Shown: positions 24,001-34,431 of the stretch, piece after piece | Numbering within the stretch: the stretch's first letter is position 1 | How the letters are laid out: each line of letters starts with the position of its first letter | DNA from: Cristatella mucedo | Lineage: Eukaryota > Bryozoa > Phylactolaemata > Cristatellidae | Reading direction: 5' to 3' | DNA: 64,000 nt | NCBI GenBank assembly: GCA_009760855.2 | Contig: WPIO01000238.1 | Location: 124,001 to 188,000 of the forward strand | The notes under the pieces: model-generated | What the model was told of the DNA's origin: nothing | What the model saw: only the letters and a program-made list of their open reading frames with translations | Databases searched by the model: none | Position numbers and translations under genes: made by a program

Positions 24001-26535
24001 GCTAGCTATGTAAAGATGGGCTATCTGCTTTTTGCTTGACAGTTTGCCTAGCTACGACCATTTACGCCGCCTCTGAGCTATTGCCAGTCCGGTTGCCATG
24101 ACACCGTCAGCTGGCCGGCTTAAGGGCGTGCGGCGCACGTCTGACGACGACTGAGCGCCAGCAGCTGAGCGATCTCTAGTCGATCGCTCGCTCAGAGCGC
24201 GCGCTTGCGCCAAGGCTGCGCTGTCCAGACATGCGCTCAATGCTTTCCATCTAGTGCTTTCCATCTCCCGTTAGTGCGTCTTTAGGAAGTCGTTGCTCTA
24301 ACAAGCTCGAGAAGCAGCCGCAAAGCAGAATGTAGGCTCATTGCGGCGGCGTCGCATGGGCATCGCATCGGCGAGAGAGGGAGAGGAAAAATTGTCAAAA
24401 AGAAGCAGACAAAGCACAGAGCCCTGGAGTGCGCCGTACTTTAGTGGTTCTTTGGACACTCGTTGCCTGTTGACATAAATGCTATAGCGTTGCTATAACA
24501 AAAGTATTATTATTATCATTATTATTCGATCGTGCTTTATTTGCAGCAATTTTGCAGCAAAGTGCCTAGAAAGAGATCCAGTTCTCTGAGGGTGCTATGC
24601 AAGTTTATTATTATTTTTATTATTGTTATCATAATTATAAATGCTGCCGTCGTTCATTCGGAGGACTCCATGACTCGCTGGTCTGCGGCTGCGTCGCTGG
24701 CACGCAATTACAAATAAAGGTTAAGCGCTGGACCCGTGCGTTTGTATTTTTCTTCAAATTCTCAAAGCTGGGCGTAGCGGGGCGGCCGCCTTTGCGCTGC
24801 TCACCAGTGTACATGCCCAACGTGGCCGTCAGCATGGCGGTGATGGTGTGCTTTCGTAGATATGCTGCGAGACCGGCGGCGAGGCAAGAGGATTGACACA
24901 GCATCACCAGGATGACGCACGCCTGCGCTTTTCTCGTGTAGTCCGACCCTGAGAGAGCCGAGAGTAGCGGCGGTGTAACCACCAGCGAAAATGCAAGAAC
25001 TGCGCGTGCGCGTAGTCGGAGCGAATACATTTGGCGGAACCGTTCTCGGGACAAATGCATCCAGCCGGCGCTCCGACGAAGCATCGAGTGCGACTATCGC
25101 TGCCCGCCGCCGCCGCCGTCTCGGCGGCGGCGGGCAGCGATCGATATTTTGTTTGGCCGAAGAAAAGGCTCGGCCTTGATATTCGTTCATCACCCCCTCA
25201 AAGCGGAACTTTAGGCTACATCGGTCGGCTGTAGCCAGATACGTTGGCGGCTGCAATCGCGACTCCACTTTGCCGGCCGTTCGCGCGTCTGCGGATACTT
25301 GTGCGTAGCGCCGACCATGATGCCGGAGGCCTCTCGCGAAGCGCGAGACGTACGCACGAGGTCTACGAGAACGATGGCAAGCAATAAAGAGTGCTGACGC
25401 ACTGTAAGACCGGCTTCGCTGGCGTAAGCGTCCGAGAAGGGAGCCGCAGTGCGGCGGTTGCTGCTGGACCGACGCGCCTCGGGCGCGTGACCACGTGACG
25501 GAGCGCAGCGATCGCGTGGACGTGTACGACGAGGATGAGTTGACCGAGCAAACTATAATGAGGAGCATCTGCGGAAGACGAGTTCGTGGAGGAGGAGGAG
25601 GAAGAGGTGGAGGAGGAGGATGAGGAGGATGAGGAGGATGAGGAGGATGATGAGGAGGATGAGGAGGAGGAGGAGGAGGAGGATGAGGAGGAGGATGAGG
25701 AGGAGGAGGAGGAGGAGGAGGAGGAGGAGGAGGAGGAGGAGGAGGAGGAGGAGGAGGAGGAGGAGGATGAAGACGAGGATCCGCGAAGCGTCGATCGTCG
25801 TCGCGCTCTCGCTGAGCTATCACGTCAGCGATGAGCGCGGCTCGTGCTCGCCGCTCGTGGCGAGCCTGGCCAGCGCCTTCACCGCTCGCTTACATCGATA
25901 CTCGGTGCTCGAGTAGTCGTAGTTGAGCTCGGCAGTCGACGCGTACGGAATGCAGCGATCTCGGCTCCACAGCAGCGAGTCGTTACCGTCGTCGCCTGCG
26001 CCGTACCTATGCTGCTCTGCAGGGCCCACGAAGAAAGTTACGCACTGCGAAGTCAGCTGGCGCAGCAGCGAAGCCGGCGCCTGCCAGCCCGCCCGCCCCC
26101 GCGAAACCAGCGCCTCGTCTAGCGCTCGCTCGCCGGCCCTACCCTGCGGCTGCGCGGGTATCCTTAGATAGGATGGAGGATAGGACTCGTTTGCCGCGGC
26201 GGCGGCGGCGGCGGCTCACCTGGCACGGTGTCGCACGAGTACCACAGTCCGGCTTGGATGCTGCGCGGCAGCGCCACGTCGTACGCCTCGCCGCCGTCCG
26301 TGGCCCGCGCGCGCAGCACGTAGAAATGCGGCGAGACGCCGGCGAGCAGCGAGATGTTGAGCGCCGAGCAGGCCGCGTGCAGCCGCGACTCGGAGTACGT
26401 CATCGAGTCCCAGTCCTCGGTGGTGGCCGCGAGCAGCGCGAAGAGCGCCGAGGCGACGCAGAGCGCCAGGCCCGCAGCGCCCGTCGCTCTCCAGCCCAGC
26501 GCCGGGTCGACGGCTCGACGGAATAGGAGCACCAT
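21029..26535 (-). CDS. Four-helix membrane protein of the PMP22/claudin/CACNG superfamily (complete, 4 exons)
   Basis: Coding exons on the minus strand: 26535-26220, 26016-25894, 24948-24805, 21249-21029. Total 804 nt, 267 residues plus stop, all GT-AG, every join phase 1. Helix 1 is about residues 19-38. A long first extracellular loop (39-153) carries GLW at 96-98 with C101 and C127, matching the family W-GLW-C-C pattern, and a sequon at N60. Helices 2, 3 and 4 lie at about 157-177, 182-205 and 236-257. The tail is short and basic (KFLTKLKVVK). The family makes tight-junction strands, channel gamma subunits or tetraspan adaptors. I cannot choose a subfamily; TMEM178, MOSMO or clarin types are possible. 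Exon 3 could instead start at a nearer-5' AG (CGCGCAG), also in phase. Exon 1 starts at the only family-compatible ATG. Confidence 0.8.
21931..21969. repeat. Perfect 18-bp inverted repeat with 3-nt loop
   Basis: Left arm 21931-21948, loop TTG 21949-21951, right arm 21952-21969; all 18 pairs match. It lies in intron 3 of the four-helix gene. Confidence 0.95.
23045..23195 (+). mobile_element. tRNA-derived SINE, family A (degenerate)
   Basis: B-box-like GCAGGTTCAAGTC near 23099-23109, then GCGGGAAATTCTTCCTTGCCCACTGC and a degraded 'AAGGCTGCTGG' tail. The order matches other family A copies. Confidence 0.6.
23338..23388 (+). repeat. 51-bp direct repeat, copy 1 (copy 2 at 23682-23732)
   Basis: CCTAGAGATCAACGCGAAAG and the following 31 bases recur 344 bp downstream with one mismatch. 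No tRNA or LINE motif is seen in the unit. Confidence 0.9.
23682..23732 (+). repeat. 51-bp direct repeat, copy 2
   Basis: Partner of 23338-23388; the single difference is A for G in the CTTTTTGTC[G/A]CCTCC block. Confidence 0.9.
24525..24645 (+). mobile_element. LINE 3' tail fragment
   Basis: TTCGATCGTGCTTTATTTGC, then GTGCCTAGAAAGAGATCCAG, TTCTCTGAGGGTGCTATGCA and an ATT-rich end. Only the last 120 bp of the LINE are present. It ends about 160 bp from exon 3 of the four-helix gene, in antisense. Confidence 0.8.
25096..25141. repeat. Perfect 20-bp GC-rich inverted repeat with 6-nt loop
   Basis: Left arm 25096-25115, loop 25116-25121, right arm 25122-25141, all pairs matching, built on CCG/CGG triplets. 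Located in intron 2 of the four-helix gene. Confidence 0.93.
25586..25768 (+). repeat. (GAG/GAT)n trinucleotide array, about 180 bp
   Basis: Almost uninterrupted purine-rich triplets (GAG with GAT variants, then pure GGA/GAG), in intron 2 of the four-helix gene. On the sense (minus) strand it is a CTC/ATC tract. It creates poly-Glu, poly-Arg and poly-Pro open frames that are not genes. Confidence 0.95.
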
Positions 26536-27340
26536 CGCCTCGCGTGGCTTCCGGCCGCGCAGCCGCACAGCCAACTCGGCGGCGGCGGCGAAAGGCTACG
26601 CCGAGGCGCGAGCAACCTCGGCCGGGTGGCGGCGGCGACGGCAGCTAGCTCGCACTGGAGCCGGCGCGTTGACCGCTCCGGGCGCCGCGTTCAGGTGGCT
26701 GCGACGGCGGTGGAGGTGATCGCGCTCTGCTGACGCACCGCCCGCTACGCGGCGACTCGTCGCTCCGGCACGCGGAAGAGCGACGTTCGTCGCGGGCGAC
26801 GTTCGCACGGCAGCGGCTGTCGCTGAGTAGCGCTCGCGCGGCCGCGGACGCTCGATTGAGGTCGGCTAGCTCAGACGAGTTAATTAGTGTGCGCGACAGG
26901 ATTTACAAAGCGCTCTAGCAGGGCATGGGTTCGCGCGAGAAAAGCGTCACGACCCGGCGTCTTAGCCACTCGCTCGCTAATAACGAAGTCATTAAAGCGA
27001 AGACCAATCAACCGCGGCCCCACTGCGATTAACTCGCCTTCAGCATGCGACTGAGGCAGTGGCATGCGCTGCGGCGGCGGTGGCGGAGTCGCCGATCGCG
27101 GCGCGGATGCCCCGAGAAGGAGCAAGCTCTTGCGCTTTCTAGCGGGAACGCGCGCGCGCGCTCTCGCGCCTTCGTCGATCTCGGGCTCGCGTCAGTCCGC
27201 CCGCCGAGCCCGCCACACAGCCGCCCGATGAGCCTGCAGACAACCCCGCCGTGTAGCCCAGCGCGAAGGGGCTAGCGGGCTTCCAGGAATGCGAAAGGGC
27301 GCTCCCGGCTTCGCGCCGCAGGCCCGCAGCGAGATCGTCT
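26536..27340 (-). promoter_or_regulatory. CpG-rich promoter region of the four-helix gene
   Basis: From the start codon at 26535 outward for about 800 bp the DNA is very GC-rich with frequent CG steps, unlike the intergenic DNA beyond 27.4 kb. It is the likely promoter and 5' UTR. All three frames stay open on both strands for long stretches because stops are rare, so the open frames here are not evidence of genes. Confidence 0.55.
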
Positions 27341-27375
27341 TTCGCGCGCGGAGGGGCAGGGTAGGGAGGCTGAAG

Positions 27376-27440
27376 CAAAGCGCCTAGAAAAAGATTGAGC
27401 TCTCTGGGAGTGCTTTATCAAGTGCATTACTATTATCGTT
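27376..27440 (+). mobile_element. LINE 3' tail fragment
   Basis: Only the terminal AAAGCGCCTAGAAAAAGATT block, GAGCTCTCTGGGAGTGCTTT and a degraded (ATT)n remain. Confidence 0.75.
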
Positions 27441-27799
27441 ATAAGCTACGCGCCAGTCCCTCGTTGCTCGATACGCATTCTAGCCCCCCCCCCGTAGCTC
27501 AGTCAAGTCGCTGTTGGCGTTCGCTCCAAAATGGCTGCCAAAGTCGCAGCGCTTCGCGGAGCGACCTGAATGGCTTACTTGCCTGAGCCACTTTCTGCGT
27601 CAGTTATTTGGTAAAATATTAATGGCAGCCTGAGCTACGATTGTTCACAAGTAAACGAAACTCTTCTAAAGTTCGTGCGTTCCGCGAACGAATAATTTTC
27701 GTGTCGCACGAGAATATAGCACACGACGTGCTATTTGCTCAGCAACTTCGTGTGCAACTGCGTTAGCTAACGTGCGAGAAACGGAGCTGAAAGCGTGAG

Positions 27800-27883
27800 A
27801 AGCTAGAAAATAAAAAAGTACGAAATCTACAGCCAAGCAGAAAGCTAGAAAATAAAAAAGTACGAAATCTACAGCTAAGCAGA
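27800..27883 (+). repeat. 42-bp tandem duplication
   Basis: Units 27800-27841 and 27842-27883 are nearly identical (one C/T change). Both contain AGAAAATAAAAAAGTACGAA. Confidence 0.93.
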
Positions 27884-28504
27884 ACGTTATATGGGTAGAG
27901 CAAAAAGACAGAGCGGCTCGCAATTTTCGTGGCGCACTGGTGGTTCCGACTCAGCGAGCCGCGTCAGGCGCGTCTCGGCCCCCGCGCAGCGGTGACCTCC
28001 TGACCCACAGTGACCTCACCTCCTGACCCGCGCTGCTGCTGCTTCTGCTGCTGCTGCTGTGCCCCGTGGTCTGCTCGTCTCCGAGTTACAGCGCAGGTCT
28101 CAAACGGCTTGGTCTCATCCATCGATGCGAGTTCGGCGTCATTCGGCGCTGGTTCCGGTCTACACTGCTCGCATTACCCGGCGCTCGAGAATGGAAGCTG
28201 GCGGCGTTTACAGCGTAAAGGGGAAGCTTTCTGGGCTACGTCCGACTCGACGGCATCTGGGAGGCCTGGTAAAGGTACGGTGTGGCTTTCATTTCAGCCG
28301 CAGCAGACATTTTCTCTCACTGGGCGTCTGATGATGCGTCGCGTCTGGATGATGGTCAATGCTGGATACTTGCGTGAACCGGACGGACGCTAATTGTCAG
28401 TTCCAATCGGTGAAATATTGGTGCAAGACGAACGGACGAATGCAAGCAACGCAGCTTCCTCACCGATTGGACCCTGGCCAAAGGAAAATCCTATAGAGGG
28501 CGGG

Positions 28505-28662
28505 CAGGGCTAGCCTCATTCCCGATTCAGGCAGGGCTAGCCTAATTTCCGATTCAGGCAGGGCTTGCCTCATTCCCGATTCAGACAGGGTTAGCCTCAT
28601 TCCCGATTCAGGAAGGGCTAGCCTCATTCCAGATTCAGGAAGAGCATCATTCCCGATCCAGG
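28505..28662 (+). repeat. 27-bp minisatellite, about 5.9 copies
   Basis: Units start at 28505, 28532, 28559, 28586, 28613 and a 23-bp partial at 28640. Each is a variant of CAGGGCTAGCCTCATTCCCG + ATTCAGG. The 27-bp period keeps frame, so the minus strand reads a repeating nine-residue LALPESGMR; with no start, splice or domain context I treat it as non-coding. Confidence 0.93.
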
Positions 28663-28937
28663 AAGCCAAAAAATGATCCCGGACGCTCCAGTCGACGATC
28701 TCGGCCGTCTTTCTGCATTAGTGGTCCATAAGGCGACGCGTCAAACTTCATCCTTAAGAATAGCGGCCGCACAAGAGAATCGGTCGATCTCGTGGTAGAG
28801 GCACCGTGAAAACCTTTCTTTCTACGACAACTCGCAATCCCAACTCTTGATCCTTTTTAATAATTAGACAATGGTTCACTAGGCTAACATTAACCTCATA
28901 CTTTTGTTTTAAGGGTTGGTCTGGATAATGTTTGCAT

Positions 28938-29015
28938 CCAATGGTGAAGCCAGGAGGTTCATCTAGCGGTTCAAGACCAATGGTGACGCCAGGAGGTTCA
29001 TCTAGGGGTTCAAAA
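28938..29015 (+). repeat. 39-bp tandem duplication
   Basis: Units 28938-28976 and 28977-29015, both starting CCAATGGTGA and containing CCAGGAGGTTCATCTAG; three differences. Confidence 0.92.
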
Positions 29016-29308
29016 CCAGCAAGATTTCTATGAAGAGGGCAACAAGACCAAGATTGCAACGTAGGGGTGCTAGACCCGCAATTAATGAAAAATAAAAGCG
29101 CAAAAACCGTAGCAGTTATTCGAGACAAACTCGGTGGTTTCTCAATGAGTGGCATTAAGACATAACTTCTTCGCTCGATCACGGTCAGGTGGGGTATAGG
29201 ACTAGAGGGCGGCCTGGGTCGCTGCCGAACTCCAGGGGGAGGGGCACTCAAGTGCCCTCTATCTCCATGGCTCCACAATTATTTGTATCTTTTGATACCA
29301 TACAAGTG

Positions 29309-29310
<2 letters not shown>

Positions 29311-29374
<64 letters not shown>
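29311..29374 (+). repeat. (TC)n microsatellite
   Basis: About 64 bp of pure TC in intergenic DNA. Confidence 0.95.
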
Positions 29375-29378
<4 letters not shown>

Positions 29379-29526
29379 TTGATCTATATCCTATCATCTT
29401 TCTGTCTCGCATCGTTTTTTTTCCTTTTGTGCTTTAGATTGTATTTTCTCTTTCAACGTTTTCCATTATCTTTGTTCCCCTATTTTCATTTTTCCTTTCT
29501 CAGCTCACTCTCTTGATCTTGGCGCG

Positions 29527-29528
<2 letters not shown>

Positions 29529-29614
<86 letters not shown>

Positions 29615-29625
29615 CTCTCTCTCTC
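29529..29625 (+). repeat. (CA)n then (CT)n microsatellite
   Basis: About 80 bp of pure CA followed by a short CT run. More interrupted CT/TGTC repeats continue to about 29760. Confidence 0.95.
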
Positions 29626-30040
29626 TTTTACTGTGTTGCTGACAAAGAAACATGTCTCTATCTCTGTCTCTGTATCTGTCTGTTTATTTGTCTGTCTGTC
29701 TGCTTCTGCCTGTTGTGTGTGTGTGTGTCTGTCTGTCTATTCCCCTCTCTCTCTCTCTCAAACCCTCTCTGATCTTTCGTACTATTAACTATGCTTTGGC
29801 CTTTGCTTCTTTTGTTAATACGTCAAGTTAAACAGTAGATGAAAGCGCAAAGCTCTCTTGGGGTTGCCGTTTGGCCGATTATTTGAAGGAATAGGTTTTC
29901 GAGAAGTATATTCCGAGAGAATTAATTCAAATTTGCTGAAATGGTTTTGGCTGGCTTGTACCCAGGCTAGATTTGGTTGGCTGAGACGGGACGGCTGTAA
30001 TGTGGTAGGGGTCACCGGCTAGGCCGGCGTCTTGTGGACG

Positions 30041-30335
30041 TGTCATCGCCGTCACGTGGTTCCGCCCCCCCCCAGCCGACGTTCCATTCGCCCAACGGTC
30101 GCACTTCTTGCCGGCACGTGACGCGTTCCTTGCCGCGCAATTCACTTTCTGCCTGTACGTCGGCCTGCACGCACGCTATCCACTCTCTTCTCTCTCTCAA
30201 CACCACGTGCTCTGGAGCAGCACGCACGACGGCTGCTAGATCACATAATACAGCCGTCGTCGACAACGCCATGACTCGCTTGTGGGAGCTTCGTTCTCCG
30301 TCGCGCCGCCATCGCGCGCCTGTGAGCACCTACAG
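30041..30335 (+). repeat. Dispersed 0.3-kb repeat, copy 1 (copy 2 at 51741)
   Basis: From TGTCATCGCCGTCACGTGGT to the end at CTACAG this segment aligns along its full length to 51741-52103. In this copy the internal pyrimidine tract is short (about 18 bp at 30181-30198). The 241-codon open frame that begins inside it has no domain motif and is broken in the other copy. I see no terminal inverted repeats or Pol III boxes, so its class is unknown. Confidence 0.88.
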
Positions 30336-31185
30336 TCTGACCTATGGGTATGGCCGGATGTGCGGTGACGAGAGGTCACCAGGGCTCTTGGGGAGAAGAA
30401 GTTGGTCGAGTAAGCCGTGGTGTTGGAGGCTCCAGGTCTCGTGCAGTTGTGCACCTGGATGGGTGCAGGCGTGCTCCGGCGATGCGGCCACGCACGCCAG
30501 GCAACGAGTACCCAAGGCCCGAGTGGGGCTGAAAAGCACGCTCGTTGTTGTGACTGGTATGTTCTGCGTTCCCCATGTAGCGTATTCGTGGTCCCCCCGT
30601 GAGTTGGTGTCTTTCGGCCGAAGCTCTCGACTGCGGTGGACGTCGACTCCGACTAGCCAAGCAGTTACTCAGCTAGCCGGATCTTTTACGGCGTACGGTC
30701 GGAATGCTGGAACGGAGTCGGTAAAACGGCGGGACTGCGGAAGCCGACTGACCAACTAACACGTTTGTTCGCGCTTGCTGCGTCGTGTTGAGCCCCTCTA
30801 GTGTACTTTGTCTAGGATCTTCCCCGTAGACTTGTTTAGTTCCCCTGTTTTTGTTGGCGCATGCGATATTATAAAGAGGTCTAATGACGGCCGCTCATCC
30901 AACCGTAGCTCAGCGGCATGGCGAGAGGCGGCGTGGCCAGAGTATGGCGGGGCTTGGCGGGAAATAGCCTCTGACCCCTGGAACTCGGCTACGGGCTCAT
31001 ATTAACCATTCGCGCGACGTATGAAAAGCCGCCGAAGGCGTAGTCAACACTGCCGGCATTCCACAATAAAACGGCGGCGCTAATTTTTCGAAATCGTTGG
31101 CTGCGCTCCGTTAGCTATGGAAAGTCCATAGGAGACACTGTCTAGACGGTACCTGGTTTTGTATTTTAGAGTAGCAGCCATGTTT
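30336..31185. other. Intergenic stretch; nothing recognised
   Basis: GC-rich to about 30760, then mixed. No family motif, LINE or SINE signature seen. Confidence 0.5.
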
Positions 31186-31189
31186 GACA

Positions 31190-32042
31190 GCAGATATAAT
31201 CAAGTGTCATGTTCCAAAGTGACCTTTCGTTAGACGACCACATCAGCTCCACAATCAAGACCGGCTACTTCCTGCTACATAACATTGCTAAAGTTCGGGA
31301 TTGTTTAGATAGGGGTACCATATCTAAGTTGGTCCATGAATTTGCAACATCCCGTCTTGACTTCTGTAGCTCAATGCTTGCTGGCCTACCGGCATATGCA
31401 ATTAGGTGCTAACGGCTGGTGCAAAACTCTGCAGCTAGGCTTGTCTGTCGTGAGCTTCCAAGTTGCCACATCACACCACTTCTCGTCGACCTGCACTGGC
31501 TACCAGTCCAGCAACGGATCGACTTTAAGGTTTCGTCACTCACTTTTAGGCCCCTTCATTCTTTGGCTCAAGCCTACCTATAAGATCTACTCCCCCGCCA
31601 GGCTAAGCATCGTACCACCCGCTTTTTAGAATCTTACCGTTTATCTACACCTCGGACAAACTCAAATCCTTTGGAGACCGTGCATTTAGTTCGTATGCTC
31701 CCAAAGTCTGGAACTTACTCCCAACTCACGGCATTCCCTAACTGGACCACATTTAAAAAGAAATTAAAAATGCACGTATTTATGACAGCATTTAGTGGGT
31801 CCCTGTGATTTGTTCTTTATGGGCTTATACGTGCTGACACTGTTACGTGCTGCCACTAACCACACTTGCATGCTGACCCGGTGCATGTCATCCCTAACCA
31901 TGTTATTCATGTTGTTTATCAAGAATGATACCACTCACCATTCGATCGCTTTCGCTTTGCAGCAAATGTAAAGCGCCTAGAAAGAGATTGAGTTCTCCAA
32001 TGGTGCTTTATTAATTGTACTATTGTCATTGTTATTATTGTA
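31190..32042 (+). mobile_element. CR1/L2-type LINE copy (RT C-terminal region, 3' UTR and tail)
   Basis: Translation in shifting frames gives the familiar order: 'FQSDLSLDDHISS' block, 'NIAKVRDCLD', 'KLVHEFATSRLDFCSSMLAG', 'CHITPLL.DLHWLPVQ.RIDF', 'RPLHSLAQAYL', 'TNSNPLETVHLVRMLPKSGT'. It then runs through the 3' UTR to the AAAGCGCCTAGAAAGAGATT tail and (ATT)n. Stops and frameshifts mark it as dead. Confidence 0.9.
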
Positions 32043-32355
32043 ATCGATGACGGTAGGACAAGTCCTGAGCATTTTTCCTTTCTTGCAACCCTGCCCGTAG
32101 CCTGAGGCGGCTTTGGGTCAGTACACGATTTAAGCTGGTACAGGCGTGCGCCTCCTTTCATGTTTGCGGGGTCATTTTGAAAACAGAAGCCGCCATTTTG
32201 TGAATTTTTAACGGCTAGGAGGTGAATATACGTATAGCTGGTAAGCTAACGGAACAGCCTTGCAAATCATATTATCGGAGGCTTGATAAAGCCTATTGCG
32301 ACATCCTATGAGGTGAACGACATTGGGCGTACGCCAAGCAGATGAGTTTCTTTGC

Positions 32356-32375
32356 GGGGGGGGGGGGGGGGGGGG
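32356..32375 (+). repeat. Poly-G run of 20
   Basis: Uninterrupted G20. A G16 run at 33275-33290 and a C20 run at 36874-36893 are similar. Such runs could form G-quadruplexes and often carry assembly length errors. Confidence 0.95.
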
Positions 32376-32599
32376 TTAATTCTCTGTTCGCCTACATGTA
32401 AGCGTGCAAGAAGGGTTCCATTCCTAAGTAAAGAACTTAGTACAACACAAAGTAAACAAAAGTAGCTAGCTACTGCCACTTGGCTGCCCGTGGAGGCTTT
32501 TGAGTCGGGCCGTTATAAAGAAGACTGAATAATACTAAGCGAAAGCCATTGTCAGTTTCTTGCTGCCTAAGGTATCCACTGAAGTAAGCTAACCTGCTT

Positions 32600-33050
32600 A
32601 AGCAATAGCTTGCAGCACTACGCCAAGATCATTTCTTGCTAACATCTTTGAATACCTGCAAACGGTCAAATATTGGAAGACGTAATCAAGACTCTTTCTC
32701 ATAAAATTGCACCGCTTGGAATCGGTATACCCATATTGCGGCCCTGCGTGTCATACTTGCTGAAAAAAGCTGGAAGCCTGCCGAGGCCACCCTATGTGAG
32801 GATTGCATCTTGTTTCATGCTGTTGAATATTTCATTAAATCCCTGGAAGATTTTGTAAAATTCAAGGAGCTCTTCGAAGCATATACAGACCGCAACGTTT
32901 TTCAGCCAATCAATCGGCCAAAATGTGTTCATTCGAGAACTCGAGAGCTCAGGGTCGCCCAAGCTCATTTCAACCCTGTTGTCAGAATTATCGAGTGGCT
33001 GCTGACGTCATTTTATAGCCACTCAGAGCTCACAACGCCTAGGCTTTAAG
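32600..33050 (+). pseudogene. Decayed protein-coding relic, family unknown
   Basis: Three overlapping frames give protein-like text that reads on from one to the next: LANIFEYLQTVKYWK (about 32639-32683), then DVIKTLSHKIAPLG (32677-32720), then NRYTHIAALRVILAEKSWKP continuing to LFHAVEYFIKSLEDFVKFKE and ending by 33049. The pattern of balanced helices broken by single frameshifts fits a dead transposon or gene copy. I do not recognise the family. Confidence 0.35.
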
Positions 33051-34218
33051 CTGAGGGCTAATAGCAATGCCGAGGGTGTAAGATGGTTTCATTGCTCCGT
33101 TGAACGGATCAGCTGCCGAGAACAAAGTCTGCTCAGCCGCTGCTCTCCGACTCCGTTGTGGAACGTCAAGAGGGCTCTTAAGCTTCTTCATTAAAAGCAC
33201 ATTCCAGCACATAGGTCGGCTGCTGCCGCTGCTCTAACTTGACTGGCACGACGAGCATGGAGTTTGGGGGCAGCGGGGGGGGGGGGGGGGAGGCGAGGCG
33301 AGGCCGAAACGACCGACCGTGGGCAGCAGGGCTGCTAGAAACGCTTAAGCAGAATAGCCGAATAAAAAGATGCTAAATTCTCCGGTCTCACATATGTCAT
33401 CGGTTAGTTTTCCATCGGCACGTCCGAGTAGCCCTGGCCCTAGTGTCAGCGGAGGCGAAACTTGTGCCAGACTCTGCTGCTGTGCAGACCGTACGCTCGT
33501 AGCGAGCCTCTACAGATAATGGTCGAGCCCAAAAGAAATTCCGCGAACAGCGTTTTCAGCAACGCCGAAATCACGAAAGCGCAACTAGCGCTGTAAATGC
33601 CCGTATAGTACACAGCCGGCGCTGCAGGCGACCTCACAGGCTGACTCTACAGGAAAGCTCGCCAGCTGGCGCTCTGGGCAGTGACTCAGCGACGGGCAGA
33701 GCGTTTGTGCTGTTTGGCCAAATCAGAAACCAATCATAAACAGCGGCATAGCGTGGGGGCGGGGACAACAAGGCCGAGGGGCCGCCAAAAGCAAAATAGA
33801 CTGAGCATATTAAAAAAAAAAAACTTTTTCACGTGAGAATACCAATCTTAATGTCAATCAAGACCTTGTTTGAATAGACGGCTATTGCTTGCTCAGCTAG
33901 TTAAGCATGTTTACAGACCTGGACCAAGCTGTAGCTTGACACACTGGCGGCTCAAACGCGACGACGCGGAAACACCGAGGTGTCTTCAACCGCCGTATAT
34001 TCGGCTGGCTCTCGAAGAGCAACAAGCACACGGCCGACCACTCCTCCGACCGACACGTTTGGCTTCCTGCTGCCCTTTCGTCCAATCGCCTCATCCTGTT
34101 TGCCACAGGCGTGCTTCATCGCGGCATGCTCGGCCTGTTACTCGGCGTCAAAAATGATATCGACACTAAAGACATCGCTGGAACTCATGCCTTTCGTTGT
34201 AATTTATGGAAAAGATAA
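33051..34218. other. Intergenic stretch between relics
   Basis: Contains the G16 run at 33275-33290. Otherwise no recognisable exon or repeat; the right end may belong to the dead hAT element. Confidence 0.4.
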
Positions 34219-34431
34219 GTTCTTCTCAACACAGCTGTATCAGCTGCCAGTTGTGAAAGCTCCATTAGCATACTAAAAATAAACCTATCGTATCTGAGAG
34301 AATCAATGGTGCAAGATCGACTCTCTGATTTGGCCTTGTTAAGCATAGAGAAAAGAAATACTAAAAATGACTTTCAAACTGTGATAGACCAGTTTTCCAC
34401 ATTAAAGGTAAGAAAAACTGACTTAAGTTAA
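34219..34431 (+). pseudogene. hAT-type transposase C-terminal (dimerisation) relic
   Basis: An open stretch of 70 codons reads AASCESSISILKINLSYLRE then SMVQDRLSDLALLSIEKR. This matches the hAT/ZMYM-type C-terminal motif ('SCERSFS.LK.IK.YLRS.M.Q.RL..LALL.IE'). A stop (TAA 34216-34218) lies immediately upstream in frame, while neighbouring DNA is open in another frame, so it is a frameshifted relic. Part of the 33.9-34.2 kb region may belong to the same dead element. Confidence 0.65.

Larger units (their letters stand above)
21250..24804 (-). other. Intron 3 of the four-helix gene (3.6 kb)
   Basis: Contains the perfect hairpin at 21931, a family A SINE near 23045, a 51-bp direct repeat at 23338/23682, and a LINE tail at 24525. 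The remainder, including the CpG-rich patch around 22090-22220, shows no recognisable exon. Confidence 0.7.

Noticed and set aside
24801-25834. Open frames of up to 340 codons rich in Pro, Glu or Arg
   Set aside because: They are translations of the (GAG)n array and flanking GC-rich intron of the four-helix gene; the true exons read in other frames with matching splice sites.
30034-30759. 241-codon plus-strand open frame
   Set aside because: It starts inside the dispersed repeat; the second copy at 51.7 kb does not keep the frame and no domain motif is present.
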